64,000 bases of DNA, from positions 1,219,303 to 1,283,302 of the forward strand of contig NZ_NISK01000001.1 of NCBI RefSeq assembly GCF_002205675.1. The letters run 5' to 3'. A program made the translations under genes and the position numbers. The notes under the pieces are model-generated. The model was not told where the DNA came from. It searched no databases and was given only the letters and a program-made list of their open reading frames with translations. The DNA comes from Sphingopyxis bauzanensis. GTDB lineage: Bacteria > Pseudomonadota > Alphaproteobacteria > Sphingomonadales > Sphingomonadaceae. Positions 17,375 to 25,778 of the stretch are shown in pieces. Positions within the stretch are counted from its first letter, which is position 1, and the number at the start of each line of letters is the position of its first letter.

Positions 17375-18178
17375 TCAGCGCCGCGCCAGCAGCGCGCGCG
17401 CCGCAGCGACGTGCATATCCTCGATCATCCGCCCGTCGTGACGCTGCGCCCCGCCCGTCGCCGCCGCGACGAGCGCCTCGGCGGCAGCGATCTCGCGCGC
17501 CGAGGGGGCAAAGGCGGCATTGCACGGGTTGATCTGCGAGGGGTGGATCAGCGACTTGCCATCGAATCCGAGCCGCCGTCCCTCGGCGGCTTCGCCAGCA
17601 AAGCCAGCGACGTTGTCGATGGCGTTGTAAACCCCATCGAGCGCCCACACACCGGCCGCACGCGCCGCCAGCACGATCGCCTGGATCGCATGGCTCATTG
17701 CGCTCCGATCCATGCCGTCCGGGAGCTTCAATTCATGCGCCAGATCATTGAGCCCCGCGATCAAACCCGCAACCGCGGGATCGGCGCCAATGTCACGCGC
17801 AGCATAGATCGCCGCCGGAGTTTCGATCATCGCCAGAACCGGCAGACCCAGCCCGCGCACCGGACCCAGATCGGTCGGCGCATCGACCTTGGGCAGCACC
17901 ACCGCATCGAGCGTCAGATCGGCGAGCGCGTCGATGTCCGCCGCCTGCTCCGCCGTCCCGGTTGCATTGACCCGCACCGCGACGCGCTTGCCCGAAAAGC
18001 CCGCCATCACCGCGGCGCGCATCGCAGCGCGCGCTTCGTCCTTGCGATCCGCGGGGACTGCGTCCTCAAGATCTATAATCAGCATATCGGCGGCGAGGCC
18101 CGACGCTTTTTCCAGCGCGCGGGCATTCGAGCCGGGGACATAAAGCAGCGAGCGCGGAGCAGATTCAGGGTGGGTCAT
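17375..18178 (-). CDS. HpcH/HpaI aldolase/citrate lyase family protein (CitE-like)
   Basis: A 267-residue CitE-like lyase. RSLLYVPGSNARALEKA, MLIIDLEDAV, VAVRVNA, VLPKV, MIETPAAIYAARDI and GFDGKSLIHPSQI are the family signatures; the metal-binding Glu lies in MIETP and the Asp near LIAGLNDLAHEL. No other citrate lyase subunits are nearby, so it more likely acts alone on a malyl-CoA, citramalyl-CoA or related thioester. ATG at 18178 gives the usual N-terminus. Confidence 0.85.
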   Translation of the reverse strand: MTHPESAPRSLLYVPGSNARALEKASGLAADMLIIDLEDAVPADRKDEARAAMRAAVMAGFSGKRVAVRVNATGTAEQAADIDALADLTLDAVVLPKVDAPTDLGPVRGLGLPVLAMIETPAAIYAARDIGADPAVAGLIAGLNDLAHELKLPDGMDRSAMSHAIQAIVLAARAAGVWALDGVYNAIDNVAGFAGEAAEGRRLGFDGKSLIHPSQINPCNAAFAPSAREIAAAEALVAAATGGAQRHDGRMIEDMHVAAARALLARR

Positions 18179-18259
18179 GCGCTTTTGTCTGGCGCAACCG
18201 GGCCATTCTCGCAATAAAGGAGTGAGGCCTCACGGCCAGGTTCGCAGAGGGGATTTTCG

Positions 18260-19201
18260 ATGGACTATTGGTTTCCGATCGCACTCGTCGTGCTCGCGGC
18301 GGTGTTCCTGCTGTGGGCGCTCACCCCGGTTCGTCAAGGTTTCAGCTACACCATCGAACGCTTCGGTCGCTACACGCACACCGCGCAGCCGGGGCTGAAC
18401 TTCATCATGCCGATCTTCGATCGCGTCGGCCGCAAGGTCAATATGATGGAACAGGTGCTCGACATTCCCGGCCAGGAAATCATCACCAAGGACAATGCGA
18501 TGGTCGCGGTCGACGGCGTGGTGTTCTTCCAGGTGCTCGACGCCGCCAAGGCCGCCTACGAAGTCAGCGACCTGTATCTGGCGATCATGAACCTGACGAC
18601 GACGAACCTGCGTACCGTGATGGGCTCGATGGACCTCGACGAAACCTTGTCGAAGCGCGACCATATCAACGCGCGGCTGCTCGTCGTGGTTGACGAGGCA
18701 ACGACGCCGTGGGGGGTCAAGATCACCCGCGTCGAGATCAAGGACATCCGCCCGCCTGCCGATATTTCGAACGCGATGGCGCGCCAGATGAAGGCGGAGC
18801 GCGAAAAGCGCGCCAACATCCTGGAAGCCGAAGGCATGCGCGCCTCCGAAATCCTGCGCGCCGAGGGTGAGAAGCAGGGCCAGATCTTGCAGGCCGAGGG
18901 CCGCCGCGAAGCCGCCTTCCGGGACGCCGAAGCCCGCGAACGCGAAGCCGAGGCCGAAGCCAAGGCAACCCAGATGGTGTCCGACGCGATCGCGGGCGGT
19001 AACGCGCAGGCGATCAATTACTTCATTGCGCAAAAATATGTCGAAGCCGTCAGTCAGTTCGCCACCAGCCCGAACAGCAAGACGATCCTGTTCCCGGTCG
19101 AGGCGACGCAGCTGATCGGGACGCTCGGCGGTATCGGCGAGCTTGCCAAGGATGCGTTCGAGCGCGGCCCGACGCCGCCGACGACGCCAGGAGTGCGCTG
19201 A
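18260..19201 (+). CDS. SPFH/stomatin-family membrane protein (QmcA-like)
   Basis: A 313-residue stomatin/prohibitin-type protein: one N-terminal membrane helix (residues 4-22), an SPFH domain ([33 protein letters not shown] ...), then a long charged helical region rich in Ala/Glu/Arg (about 190-250) that drives oligomerisation. Family members form ring-like scaffolds at the inner membrane. The next gene, an NfeD-like partner, starts one base after the stop, the classic stomatin/NfeD pairing. Confidence 0.93.
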   Translation: MDYWFPIALVVLAAVFLLWALTPVRQGFSYTIERFGRYTHTAQPGLNFIMPIFDRVGRKVNMMEQVLDIPGQEIITKDNAMVAVDGVVFFQVLDAAKAAYEVSDLYLAIMNLTTTNLRTVMGSMDLDETLSKRDHINARLLVVVDEATTPWGVKITRVEIKDIRPPADISNAMARQMKAEREKRANILEAEGMRASEILRAEGEKQGQILQAEGRREAAFRDAEAREREAEAEAKATQMVSDAIAGGNAQAINYFIAQKYVEAVSQFATSPNSKTILFPVEATQLIGTLGGIGELAKDAFERGPTPPTTPGVR

Positions 19202-19202
19202 G

Positions 19203-19649
19203 ATGCCCGATTGGCTGTCGAACATGGAGCCGCATTGGGCGTGGCTGACCATCGGGGTGCTGCTGTGCGCCGCCGAAATCGTCGCGCCGGGGTTCTTCCT
19301 CGTCTGGCTGGGCGTCGCGGCGATCGCGACCGGCGTCCTCGCCTTTCTGCTCCCGATCGGCGTCCCGATGCAGCTCGGCGTCTTTGCCGTGCTCGCCTTC
19401 ATCGCGCTCTACAGCGCGCGGCGCTGGCTCAAGAACAACCCGATCGTGTCGACCGACCCGCTGCTCAACCAGCGCGGCGGGCGGCTGGTCGGCGAAGTGC
19501 TGACCTTGGTGACCGCGATCGAAAACGGCCGCGGCCGGGCCAAGGTTGGCGACGGCGAATGGCCGGTCCGCGGGCCGGACGCTGCCGAAGGGACCAAGGT
19601 CCGCGTGGTCAGCGCCGAAGGCGGGATGCTGGTGGTCGAGGCGGCTTAG
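19203..19649 (+). CDS. NfeD-like membrane protein
   Basis: A 148-residue NfeD (short type) protein: three hydrophobic helices in residues 12-75 (WLTIGVLLCAAEIVAPGFFLVWLG ...), then a C-terminal OB-fold (GRLVGEVLTLVTAIENGRGRAKVGDGEWPV ... VRVVSAEGGMLVVEA). Such proteins are thought to assist stomatin-like partners. Start one base after the SPFH gene stop, so the two are co-translated. Confidence 0.92.
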   Translation: MPDWLSNMEPHWAWLTIGVLLCAAEIVAPGFFLVWLGVAAIATGVLAFLLPIGVPMQLGVFAVLAFIALYSARRWLKNNPIVSTDPLLNQRGGRLVGEVLTLVTAIENGRGRAKVGDGEWPVRGPDAAEGTKVRVVSAEGGMLVVEAA

Positions 19650-19747
19650 TTCCCGCAAGATGGCGTGACATCCTTCGGCGGCGACCGCTACTCCTGCCGA
19701 GACTCAGGGGTCCGTTCGCCAGATTTGGACCGGCTGATGACAGGGCT

Positions 19748-21625
19748 TTAACTGCGAACTGCTTCGCCTTCGTCTTTGGCAAGCTTGGCGGCGCGGCGCC
19801 GTTCGCGCAGCGTTTCCAGCACACTCGCCGCCTGCCGCCCGCCACCCGCGATAAAGCGGTGGTTCATGCCAGCGGTCAGATCACCCTCGCTGATCTGCAC
19901 ATGCAGTCGTTCGGAATCGAGGTGGCGCAGCGCCTGCTCGACATCGGCGATTTCAACGTCATCGACGTCGATCTGCTTCAGTGCCAAGAGCCCGAGCGCG
20001 ATCGAACTTTCAAAGGTTTCACGCACCGCGCCGTCGACCCCGGCGCCGTCGATCGCCATCAGCTGGCGGCGGTCGAACACTCGAGTCAGGATTTTGGCGT
20101 TCGGAAACGCCTTGACGATCGGCGCCAGCACCGCGGCGTCAAAGCTGCGGTCGTCGGTGCAGAAAATGATCAGCCGTGCATCCTCGGCATCAGCGCGGCG
20201 CAGCACATCGACCTTCAGCCCGTCGCCATAATAGACTTTGGTGTTGTAGCGCCCCGACGTCTCGATCTGGCTCGGCTTCTTGTCGATCAGCGTCACCGAA
20301 CAATCGACCGCGTTCAGCATCTGCGTCACGATCTGTCCGAACCGCCCGTAGCCGACGACAATCGCCGACCCGCGCGGCGCATGTTCGGGGTCGTCGAGTT
20401 CGGCTTCGATACTGTCGGGTGCAAACTCCAGGTTGCGCGCGAACAGCATCAGGAACGGCGTCGATATCATCGACAGCGTTACGACCGCGCTGAACAGGCT
20501 TGCCGCCTCGGGCGCGATCAGCTGCGCCTCGGTCGCTTGCGTGAACAGCAGAAAGCCGAATTCGCCGCCCTGGCTGAGCAGCAGACCAAGCCCGAGCGCG
20601 ACGCTCCACGGCTTGCCGAACAGGCGCACAATCACGGTCAGCACCGCGACCTTCACCGCGACCAGCCCGGCGGCGAGCGCGACGACGCGCAGCGGGTCTT
20701 CGCGAATGACATTGAGGTCGAGCACCATGCCGACGGCAAGGAAAAACAGCCCGAGCAGCACAAGGCGGAAGGGTTCGACATCGGCCTCGATCTCGTGCCG
20801 GTATGGCGAATCGGCCAGCATCACGCCGGCGATGAAGGCGCCGAGCGCGGTCGACAGGTGCAGGCTATGCATAAAGGCGGCGCTGGCGATGACGACAAGC
20901 AGCCCGACGACAACGAACAATTCGCGCTCGCCATAGCGGCCGATGATCCGCAGCAACGGATTGACGACAAAGCGTCCGGCGAGGACGAGGACGACGATCG
21001 CGGCGACGGTATAAAGCGCCATCTGCCACCCCGGCGGCGCGTCGGAATTGGCGGGGGCGCGCGACAGCACCGCGATGATCGTGATCATCGGCACGATCGC
21101 GAGATCCTGGAACAGCAGCACTGAAAAGGCCTTTTCACCAAAAGGCGAGTTGATTCGGCCCGAGCTTTTCAGCCCTGGCAGCACCTGTGCAGTCGACGAC
21201 AGTGCGAGCGGCAGCCCGAGCGCCAGCGCCGCCTGCCAGCTGAAGCCGAGCGTTAGGAAAATGAGGCCTGATAGGATCAGGCCGGTGATCACGACTTGCG
21301 CAAGTCCAAGCCCGAAGATCGCGCGGCGCATGTCCCACAGGCGCCGCGGATGCAGTTCCAGCCCAACGAGGAAGAGCAGGAACGCGATGCCGATTTCAGC
21401 AAATGCGAGCTTCGATTCGCCGCCGCCGACGAGCCCGAGACCGTAGGGGCCGACCAGCGAACCCGCGATCAGATAGCCCAGCACCGCGCCCAGCCCGAGA
21501 CGGCGGAACAGCAGGATGAACAGCGTTGCGACCCCCAACAGGATCGCTCCTTCGACCAGCGCGGTGTCGGTTGCCTGCTCGGCGGCCACATCGGTCGCCA
21601 CCGCGGTTAGCGCGAGCAAGTTCAC
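19748..21625 (-). CDS. Monovalent cation:proton antiporter-2 (Kef/YbaL-type) with RCK domain
   Basis: A 625-residue CPA2 transporter. About twelve or thirteen hydrophobic helices carry the CPA2 signatures GLIAGSLVGPYGLG-like (LGYLIAGSLVGPYG), FLLFLVGLELHPRRLW and LLLSQGGEFGFLLF. A TrkA-N/RCK domain follows from about residue 412 (SAIVVGYGRFGQIVTQML ... IDKKPSQIE), and a short charged tail ends the protein. It resembles KefB/KefC glutathione-gated K+ efflux systems, but no KefF/KefG ancillary gene is present. Start is GTG at 21625, overlapping the upstream stop (GTGA). Confidence 0.92.
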   Translation of the reverse strand: MNLLALTAVATDVAAEQATDTALVEGAILLGVATLFILLFRRLGLGAVLGYLIAGSLVGPYGLGLVGGGESKLAFAEIGIAFLLFLVGLELHPRRLWDMRRAIFGLGLAQVVITGLILSGLIFLTLGFSWQAALALGLPLALSSTAQVLPGLKSSGRINSPFGEKAFSVLLFQDLAIVPMITIIAVLSRAPANSDAPPGWQMALYTVAAIVVLVLAGRFVVNPLLRIIGRYGERELFVVVGLLVVIASAAFMHSLHLSTALGAFIAGVMLADSPYRHEIEADVEPFRLVLLGLFFLAVGMVLDLNVIREDPLRVVALAAGLVAVKVAVLTVIVRLFGKPWSVALGLGLLLSQGGEFGFLLFTQATEAQLIAPEAASLFSAVVTLSMISTPFLMLFARNLEFAPDSIEAELDDPEHAPRGSAIVVGYGRFGQIVTQMLNAVDCSVTLIDKKPSQIETSGRYNTKVYYGDGLKVDVLRRADAEDARLIIFCTDDRSFDAAVLAPIVKAFPNAKILTRVFDRRQLMAIDGAGVDGAVRETFESSIALGLLALKQIDVDDVEIADVEQALRHLDSERLHVQISEGDLTAGMNHRFIAGGGRQAASVLETLRERRRAAKLAKDEGEAVRS

Positions 21626-22050
21626 ACGCGTGCGCCCTGTTTTTCGAGCGCAAGAATCGCGGCGTCGAACGGCAACAGGATCGCCCCCTGCCGCGCAGGA
21701 TACTCGCGCGCGGGGGCCAGCAGTTGAAAGCCCGGCCAGTCGGGCACGGCGCCAGTTCCGCCGAACCAGCCCGCAATCGAGTCGCGCGCACCGCGAATCT
21801 CGTCGCGGTTGCGTCCCTTAACGTGGCGCGCGAGTAGCGTCGCGGCCGCCTGTCCCAGCGCGCACGCCTCGACATGCATGCCGATGCCGGTGACCCGCCC
21901 CAGATCGTCGGCGTCAAGATCAAGGAGGATGCGGCTGCCGCACAGCGGCGCGCGCGCCGTGGCGTGATATCGCGCGTCGGGGTTGGGCAGATGTTCGGAC
22001 GTCGCCACCGCCAGCGCCAAAATGTCGCGGTTGTACAGCGGCCCGCTCAT
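21622..22050 (-). CDS. NifU-N/IscU-like iron-sulfur scaffold family protein
   Basis: A 142-residue protein resembling the N-terminal IscU/NifU scaffold domain: MSGPLYNRDILALAV..., then RAPLCGSRILLDL and IGMHVEACALGQAAATLLA. Two of the usual three cluster-binding cysteines are visible (in PLCGS and EACALGQ). I do not find the third in the C-terminal part, which reads DWPGFQLLAPAREYPARQGAILLPFDA. It may have a modified function. ATG at 22050 overlaps the cvpA stop by 4 bases and its own stop overlaps the antiporter start by 4. Confidence 0.8.
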   Translation of the reverse strand: MSGPLYNRDILALAVATSEHLPNPDARYHATARAPLCGSRILLDLDADDLGRVTGIGMHVEACALGQAAATLLARHVKGRNRDEIRGARDSIAGWFGGTGAVPDWPGFQLLAPAREYPARQGAILLPFDAAILALEKQGARV

Positions 22051-22583
22051 GGCGTCGGTGCTTCGGCTTCGGCCGCGCGCGCTTCCGCGCGGCGCTCGGC
22101 GATCACCTTGCTCAGCGCCTGGCTTGTCGCGTTGAGCGCGGGATAGGTGCGGCTGTCTGTCATCCATGTCGGACGCTGCGCGTTGCCATAACCGATGTCG
22201 TACAGCAGCGCCACGAGCAGGAAGCCGATCGCCGCGATCATCAGCCCCTTTACCGCGCCGAACCCGGCCCCCAGCCCGCGGTCGAAGCCGCCAACGAGCG
22301 ACGCGCGGCTGCGCTGCCCCATCGCGCGCGATCCCCATTTGGCAAAGGCGAAGACGCCCCCGAACAGCAACACAAACGCCAGCATTGCGGCGCCGCCGCC
22401 GCTGCCGACCCAGCCACTCAACAGGTCGGTGACGAACGGATGAAAGAAGCGCACCGCCGCAATCGCCAGGATCCAGGCGAGCAATGTCGTCACTTCCTGC
22501 ACCAGGCCGCGCCAAAAACCGAGCACCGCGCTGCCGCCGACGAGCGTCAGCACGAGGATATCCAGAGCTGTCAGACTTCCCAT
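22047..22583 (-). CDS. CvpA family membrane protein
   Basis: A 178-residue CvpA-family protein with four membrane helices: MGSLTALDILVLTLVGGSAVLGFWRGLVQEV at the N-terminus and FDRGLGAGFGAVKGLMIAAIGFLLVALLYD in the middle are family hallmarks. The C-terminal tail is Ala/Glu-rich. CvpA proteins have been linked to colicin V production and envelope stress. First gene of the cvpA/NifU-like/antiporter overlap chain, with radA 10 bases upstream on the same strand. Confidence 0.9.
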   Translation of the reverse strand: MGSLTALDILVLTLVGGSAVLGFWRGLVQEVTTLLAWILAIAAVRFFHPFVTDLLSGWVGSGGGAAMLAFVLLFGGVFAFAKWGSRAMGQRSRASLVGGFDRGLGAGFGAVKGLMIAAIGFLLVALLYDIGYGNAQRPTWMTDSRTYPALNATSQALSKVIAERRAEARAAEAEAPTP

Positions 22584-22593
22584 TCAGGGGTGG

Positions 22594-23955
22594 CTAGTCG
22601 CGACCGAGCATCAGGTCAACGAGTTCGCCGAGCCGTTCGAAACCGGTCACCGAAATTCCCCCCACCGGCTTCATTCCCTTCGGACCCCAACCGCTCGAAA
22701 AACCCAGCTTTGCCGCCTCGCGCAGCCGCAATCCGTCGTGCGAAACCTGCCGCACCTCGCCCGACAGCGACAATTCGCCGAAGACGATCGCGTCGGCGGG
22801 CACCGGCCGCTCGCTGAACGCCGAAATTAGCGCCGCCGCGACCGCCATGTCGGCGGCGGGGTCAGTCAGTCGGTAACCGCCGGCAATGTTCAGATAGACT
22901 TCGGCGGCGCCCATCTGGAGCCCGCAGCGCGCTTCCAAGACCGCCAGCACCATCGCGAGTCGCCCGCTGTCCCACCCGACCACCGCGCGTCGCGGCGTCG
23001 CCCCGCTCGCGAGCCGCACGGTCAGCGCCTGTACCTCGACCAGCACCGGCCGGGTGCCTTCCAATGCGGGGAACACGACCGATCCCGGTACGTCGCGGCT
23101 GCGATCGGTCAGGAACAGGCTCGACGGGTTGCTGACCTCGCCCAACCCCTCCTCACCCATCGCGAACACGCCGATCTCGTCGGTGCCGCCAAAGCGGTTC
23201 TTCACCGCGCGCAGGATGCGATATTGATGGCTGCGCTCGCCCTCGAACGCCAGCACCGTATCGACCATATGTTCAAGCACGCGCGGCCCCGCGATCGTCC
23301 CGTCCTTGGTGACATGCCCGACCAGCACGATCGCGGCGTCGCTGTCCTTGGCATAGCGGATCAATTCCTGCGCCGACGCGCGGACCTGGCTCACCGTGCC
23401 GGGCGCGCTGTCGATCAGGTCGCTGTGCATCGTCTGGATCGAATCGATGACGACGAAATCGGCGGTCTGTCGGTCGAGGGTCGCGAGAATGTCGCGCACC
23501 GACGTCGCGCTGGCGAGGGCGACCGGCGCGTTGCCGAGCCCCAGCCGCTGCGCGCGTAGCCGCACCTGCGCCGTCGCTTCCTCACCGCTGATATAGACGA
23601 CCGACTTGCCCGCCTGCGCCAGCCGCCCCGCCGCCTGCAGCAGCAGGGTCGACTTGCCGATCCCCGGATCGCCGCCGATCAACGTCGCCGACCCCGCGAC
23701 GAACCCGCCACCCAGCGCGCGATCGAATTCGGCAATCCCGCACAGCATCCGCTCGGGCATCTTGCTGTCGGCATTCAGCGTTTCGAGCGCGATCGTGCGC
23801 CCGCCCTTGCTGAGGTCGTGTTTGGCCGAAAAGACCGTCTCGCCTGCTTCCTCGACCAAGGTGTTCCACTCGCCGCAATCGGCGCACTGCCCTTGCCAGC
23901 GATAGGTGGCGGAGCCGCAATTCTGGCAAATATATTGGCGTTTTGCTTTGGCCAT
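22594..23955 (-). CDS. radA: DNA repair protein RadA
   Basis: A 453-residue RecA-like helicase that promotes branch migration in recombination. The N-terminal C4 zinc finger is at Cys10, Cys13, Cys24 and Cys27. Walker A (GGDPGIGKST) is at residues 94-103, the diagnostic KNRFG motif follows (AVKNRFGGTDE), and the last third is the Lon-like domain (LSLSGEVRQVSH). ATG at 23955 gives the conserved MAKAKRQYICQNCG start; an in-frame ATG at 23967 is an alternative. Confidence 0.97.
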   Translation of the reverse strand: MAKAKRQYICQNCGSATYRWQGQCADCGEWNTLVEEAGETVFSAKHDLSKGGRTIALETLNADSKMPERMLCGIAEFDRALGGGFVAGSATLIGGDPGIGKSTLLLQAAGRLAQAGKSVVYISGEEATAQVRLRAQRLGLGNAPVALASATSVRDILATLDRQTADFVVIDSIQTMHSDLIDSAPGTVSQVRASAQELIRYAKDSDAAIVLVGHVTKDGTIAGPRVLEHMVDTVLAFEGERSHQYRILRAVKNRFGGTDEIGVFAMGEEGLGEVSNPSSLFLTDRSRDVPGSVVFPALEGTRPVLVEVQALTVRLASGATPRRAVVGWDSGRLAMVLAVLEARCGLQMGAAEVYLNIAGGYRLTDPAADMAVAAALISAFSERPVPADAIVFGELSLSGEVRQVSHDGLRLREAAKLGFSSGWGPKGMKPVGGISVTGFERLGELVDLMLGRD

Positions 23956-24006
23956 GCGTTCGCGCATAATCGGAACAAAGAACGAACGCCAGTCCTTTCA
24001 CACGTT

Positions 24007-24078
24007 CGTCACCCCGGACTTGATGCGGGATCCATGCGGCACCCTTGTTATGGATGCCGGATCAAGTCCGGCATGACG
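24007..24078. repeat. Palindromic repeat family A copy
   Basis: CGTCACCCCGGACTTGATGCGGG at the left and CCGGATCAAGTCCGGCATGACG at the right, the same plan as 11541-11613. It lies in the gap between the divergently transcribed radA and transaldolase genes, so it is within their promoter region. Confidence 0.9.
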
Positions 24079-24166
24079 ATAGTTGGACAGGACGGTTCAG
24101 TTTTCCCTGCCGTTGCTCTAGGGCGATCACCAATTCGAATCGCTCTTCCGACAGAAAGCCCGCGCC

Positions 24167-24817
24167 ATGAAATTCTTCGCCGACACCGCCGAAATCGCCG
24201 ACATCCAGGAACTCGCCGCAACCGGCCTGCTCGACGGCGTCACCACCAACCCGTCGCTGATCGCCAAGTCAGGCCGCGACTTCAAGGAAGTGACCCGCGA
24301 AATCTGCGCGCTGACGACCGGCCCGGTGTCCGCCGAAGTCGTCGCGCTCGACCATGAAACGATGATGAAAGAGGCCGAAATCCTCCGCAAGATAGCCGAT
24401 AACGTCTGCATCAAGGTGCCGCTGACGATCGACGGATTGAAAACCTGCAAGGCGCTGACCAGCGACGGCACGATGGTCAATGTTACACTCTGCTTCTCGG
24501 CAGCGCAGGCGCTGCTCGCGGCCAAGGCGGGCGCGACCTTCGTCTCGCCCTTCGTCGGCCGCCACGACGACAATGGTTTCGACGGCATGCAGCTGATTTC
24601 CGACATCCGGCTGATCTATGACAATTATGGCTATGAGACCGAGATCCTCGTCGCCAGTGTGCGCCACGGCATCCATGTCCTCGAAGCCGCCAAGATCGGT
24701 GCCGACGTGATGACCGCGCCGCCGTCGGTGATCAAGGGGCTGTTCAAGCACATCCTGACCGAAAAGGGCATCGAAGGCTTCCTCGCCGACTGGGCGAAGA
24801 CCGGGCAATCGATTTAA
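24167..24817 (+). CDS. Transaldolase / fructose-6-phosphate aldolase family (TalC type)
   Basis: A 216-residue short transaldolase. [26 protein letters not shown], the Schiff-base lysine in CIKVPLT (Lys83), [19 protein letters not shown] and [23 protein letters not shown] mark the TalC/Fsa subfamily, which moves dihydroxyacetone units in the pentose phosphate pathway. Whether this one is a transaldolase or a fructose-6-phosphate aldolase cannot be read from the motifs. Stand-alone gene. Confidence 0.92.
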   Translation: MKFFADTAEIADIQELAATGLLDGVTTNPSLIAKSGRDFKEVTREICALTTGPVSAEVVALDHETMMKEAEILRKIADNVCIKVPLTIDGLKTCKALTSDGTMVNVTLCFSAAQALLAAKAGATFVSPFVGRHDDNGFDGMQLISDIRLIYDNYGYETEILVASVRHGIHVLEAAKIGADVMTAPPSVIKGLFKHILTEKGIEGFLADWAKTGQSI

Positions 24818-24823
24818 CGACAT

Positions 24824-24925
24824 ATCCTCCCTGTCCGCTGACCGAGGGGCCATGACGCGACGTCGCCCCCCCTCCACCATCCTGCGGATGACCCCTCTCC
24901 CCATGGCTTCGCCACAGCGAGGATT
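24824..24925. repeat. Palindromic repeat family D copy
   Basis: CCTCCCTGTCCGCTGACCGAGGGG on the left and CCCCATGGCTTCGCCACAGCGAGG on the right, with a GGATG-containing centre. Same plan as 11625-11760 and 58133-58262. It follows the aldolase stop. Confidence 0.8.
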
Positions 24926-24982
24926 ACGGTTGACGTAAACGTTAACCAACCGCGATACTCGCCTCAAAGGGAGAGATTCGCG

Positions 24983-25777
24983 ATGACCGACACCACCATC
25001 CTCACCGAACGCCGCGGCCATATCCTGATCGTCACGATCAACCGGCCCGACGCGCGCAACGCGGTCAACGCCGCGGTTCATATCGGCATCGGCACCGCGC
25101 TCGAAACCGCCGAAAGCGATCCCGAAATCCGCGCCGTCGTCATCACCGGCGCGGGCGACAAAAGCTTCTGCGCGGGAGCCGACCTGGTCGCCCTGTCGCG
25201 GGGCGAGAGCCTCTATCCCGACGATCCGGCTCAGCAGGCGTGGGGGTTTGCCGGCATGGTATCGCACCCGATATCCAAACCGATCATCGCCGCGGTCAAC
25301 GGCTTTGCCTTTGGCGGTGGCTGCGAGATCGCGTTGATGAGTGACATCATCATCGCCGCCGATCATGCGCAATTCGGCCTGCCCGAAGTCAAGGTCGGGC
25401 TGTTCGCCGCGGCGGGCGGCGCGTTTCGCCTCGCGCAGCAAATTCCGCGCAAGCTGGCGATGGAATATATGCTCACCGGCGATCCGATCCCCGCCGCGCG
25501 CGCCGCCGAATTCGGGCTGGTCAATCATCTCGTACCGCTCGCCGACCTGCTTCCCACCGCGATCGCGCTGGCCGAAAAGATCGCCGCCAACGCGCCGCTG
25601 TCGGTGCAAGCGTCGAAGCGCGTCGCGCTCGGCATCCACGACGGCCGCATCGCCGCCGACGCGCCCTATTGGGAAGCCAACACGCTCGAACGCACCGCGC
25701 TGATGCGCAGCGAAGACGCGCGCGAAGGCCCGCGCGCCTTTGCCGAAAAGCGCAAGCCTGAGTGGAAGGCACGCTAA
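24983..25777 (+). CDS. Enoyl-CoA hydratase (crotonase family)
   Basis: A 264-residue crotonase-fold protein. Both catalytic-glutamate positions of enoyl-CoA hydratases are occupied: GGGCEIAL and FGLPEVKVGLFAAAGG; the oxyanion-hole segments AGDKSFCAGADL and FAFGGG are intact. It probably hydrates a 2-enoyl-CoA in fatty or branched acid breakdown. GGGAGAG lies about 8-12 bases upstream of the ATG. The thiolase-like gene starts one base after its stop, so the two form an operon. Confidence 0.9.
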   Translation: MTDTTILTERRGHILIVTINRPDARNAVNAAVHIGIGTALETAESDPEIRAVVITGAGDKSFCAGADLVALSRGESLYPDDPAQQAWGFAGMVSHPISKPIIAAVNGFAFGGGCEIALMSDIIIAADHAQFGLPEVKVGLFAAAGGAFRLAQQIPRKLAMEYMLTGDPIPAARAAEFGLVNHLVPLADLLPTAIALAEKIAANAPLSVQASKRVALGIHDGRIAADAPYWEANTLERTALMRSEDAREGPRAFAEKRKPEWKAR

Positions 25778-25778
25778 A

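Noticed and set aside
19211-21124. A 637-codon frame opposite the antiporter gene, entering NfeD
   Set aside because: Low-complexity peptide and no ribosome-binding site; it runs through two well-supported genes.
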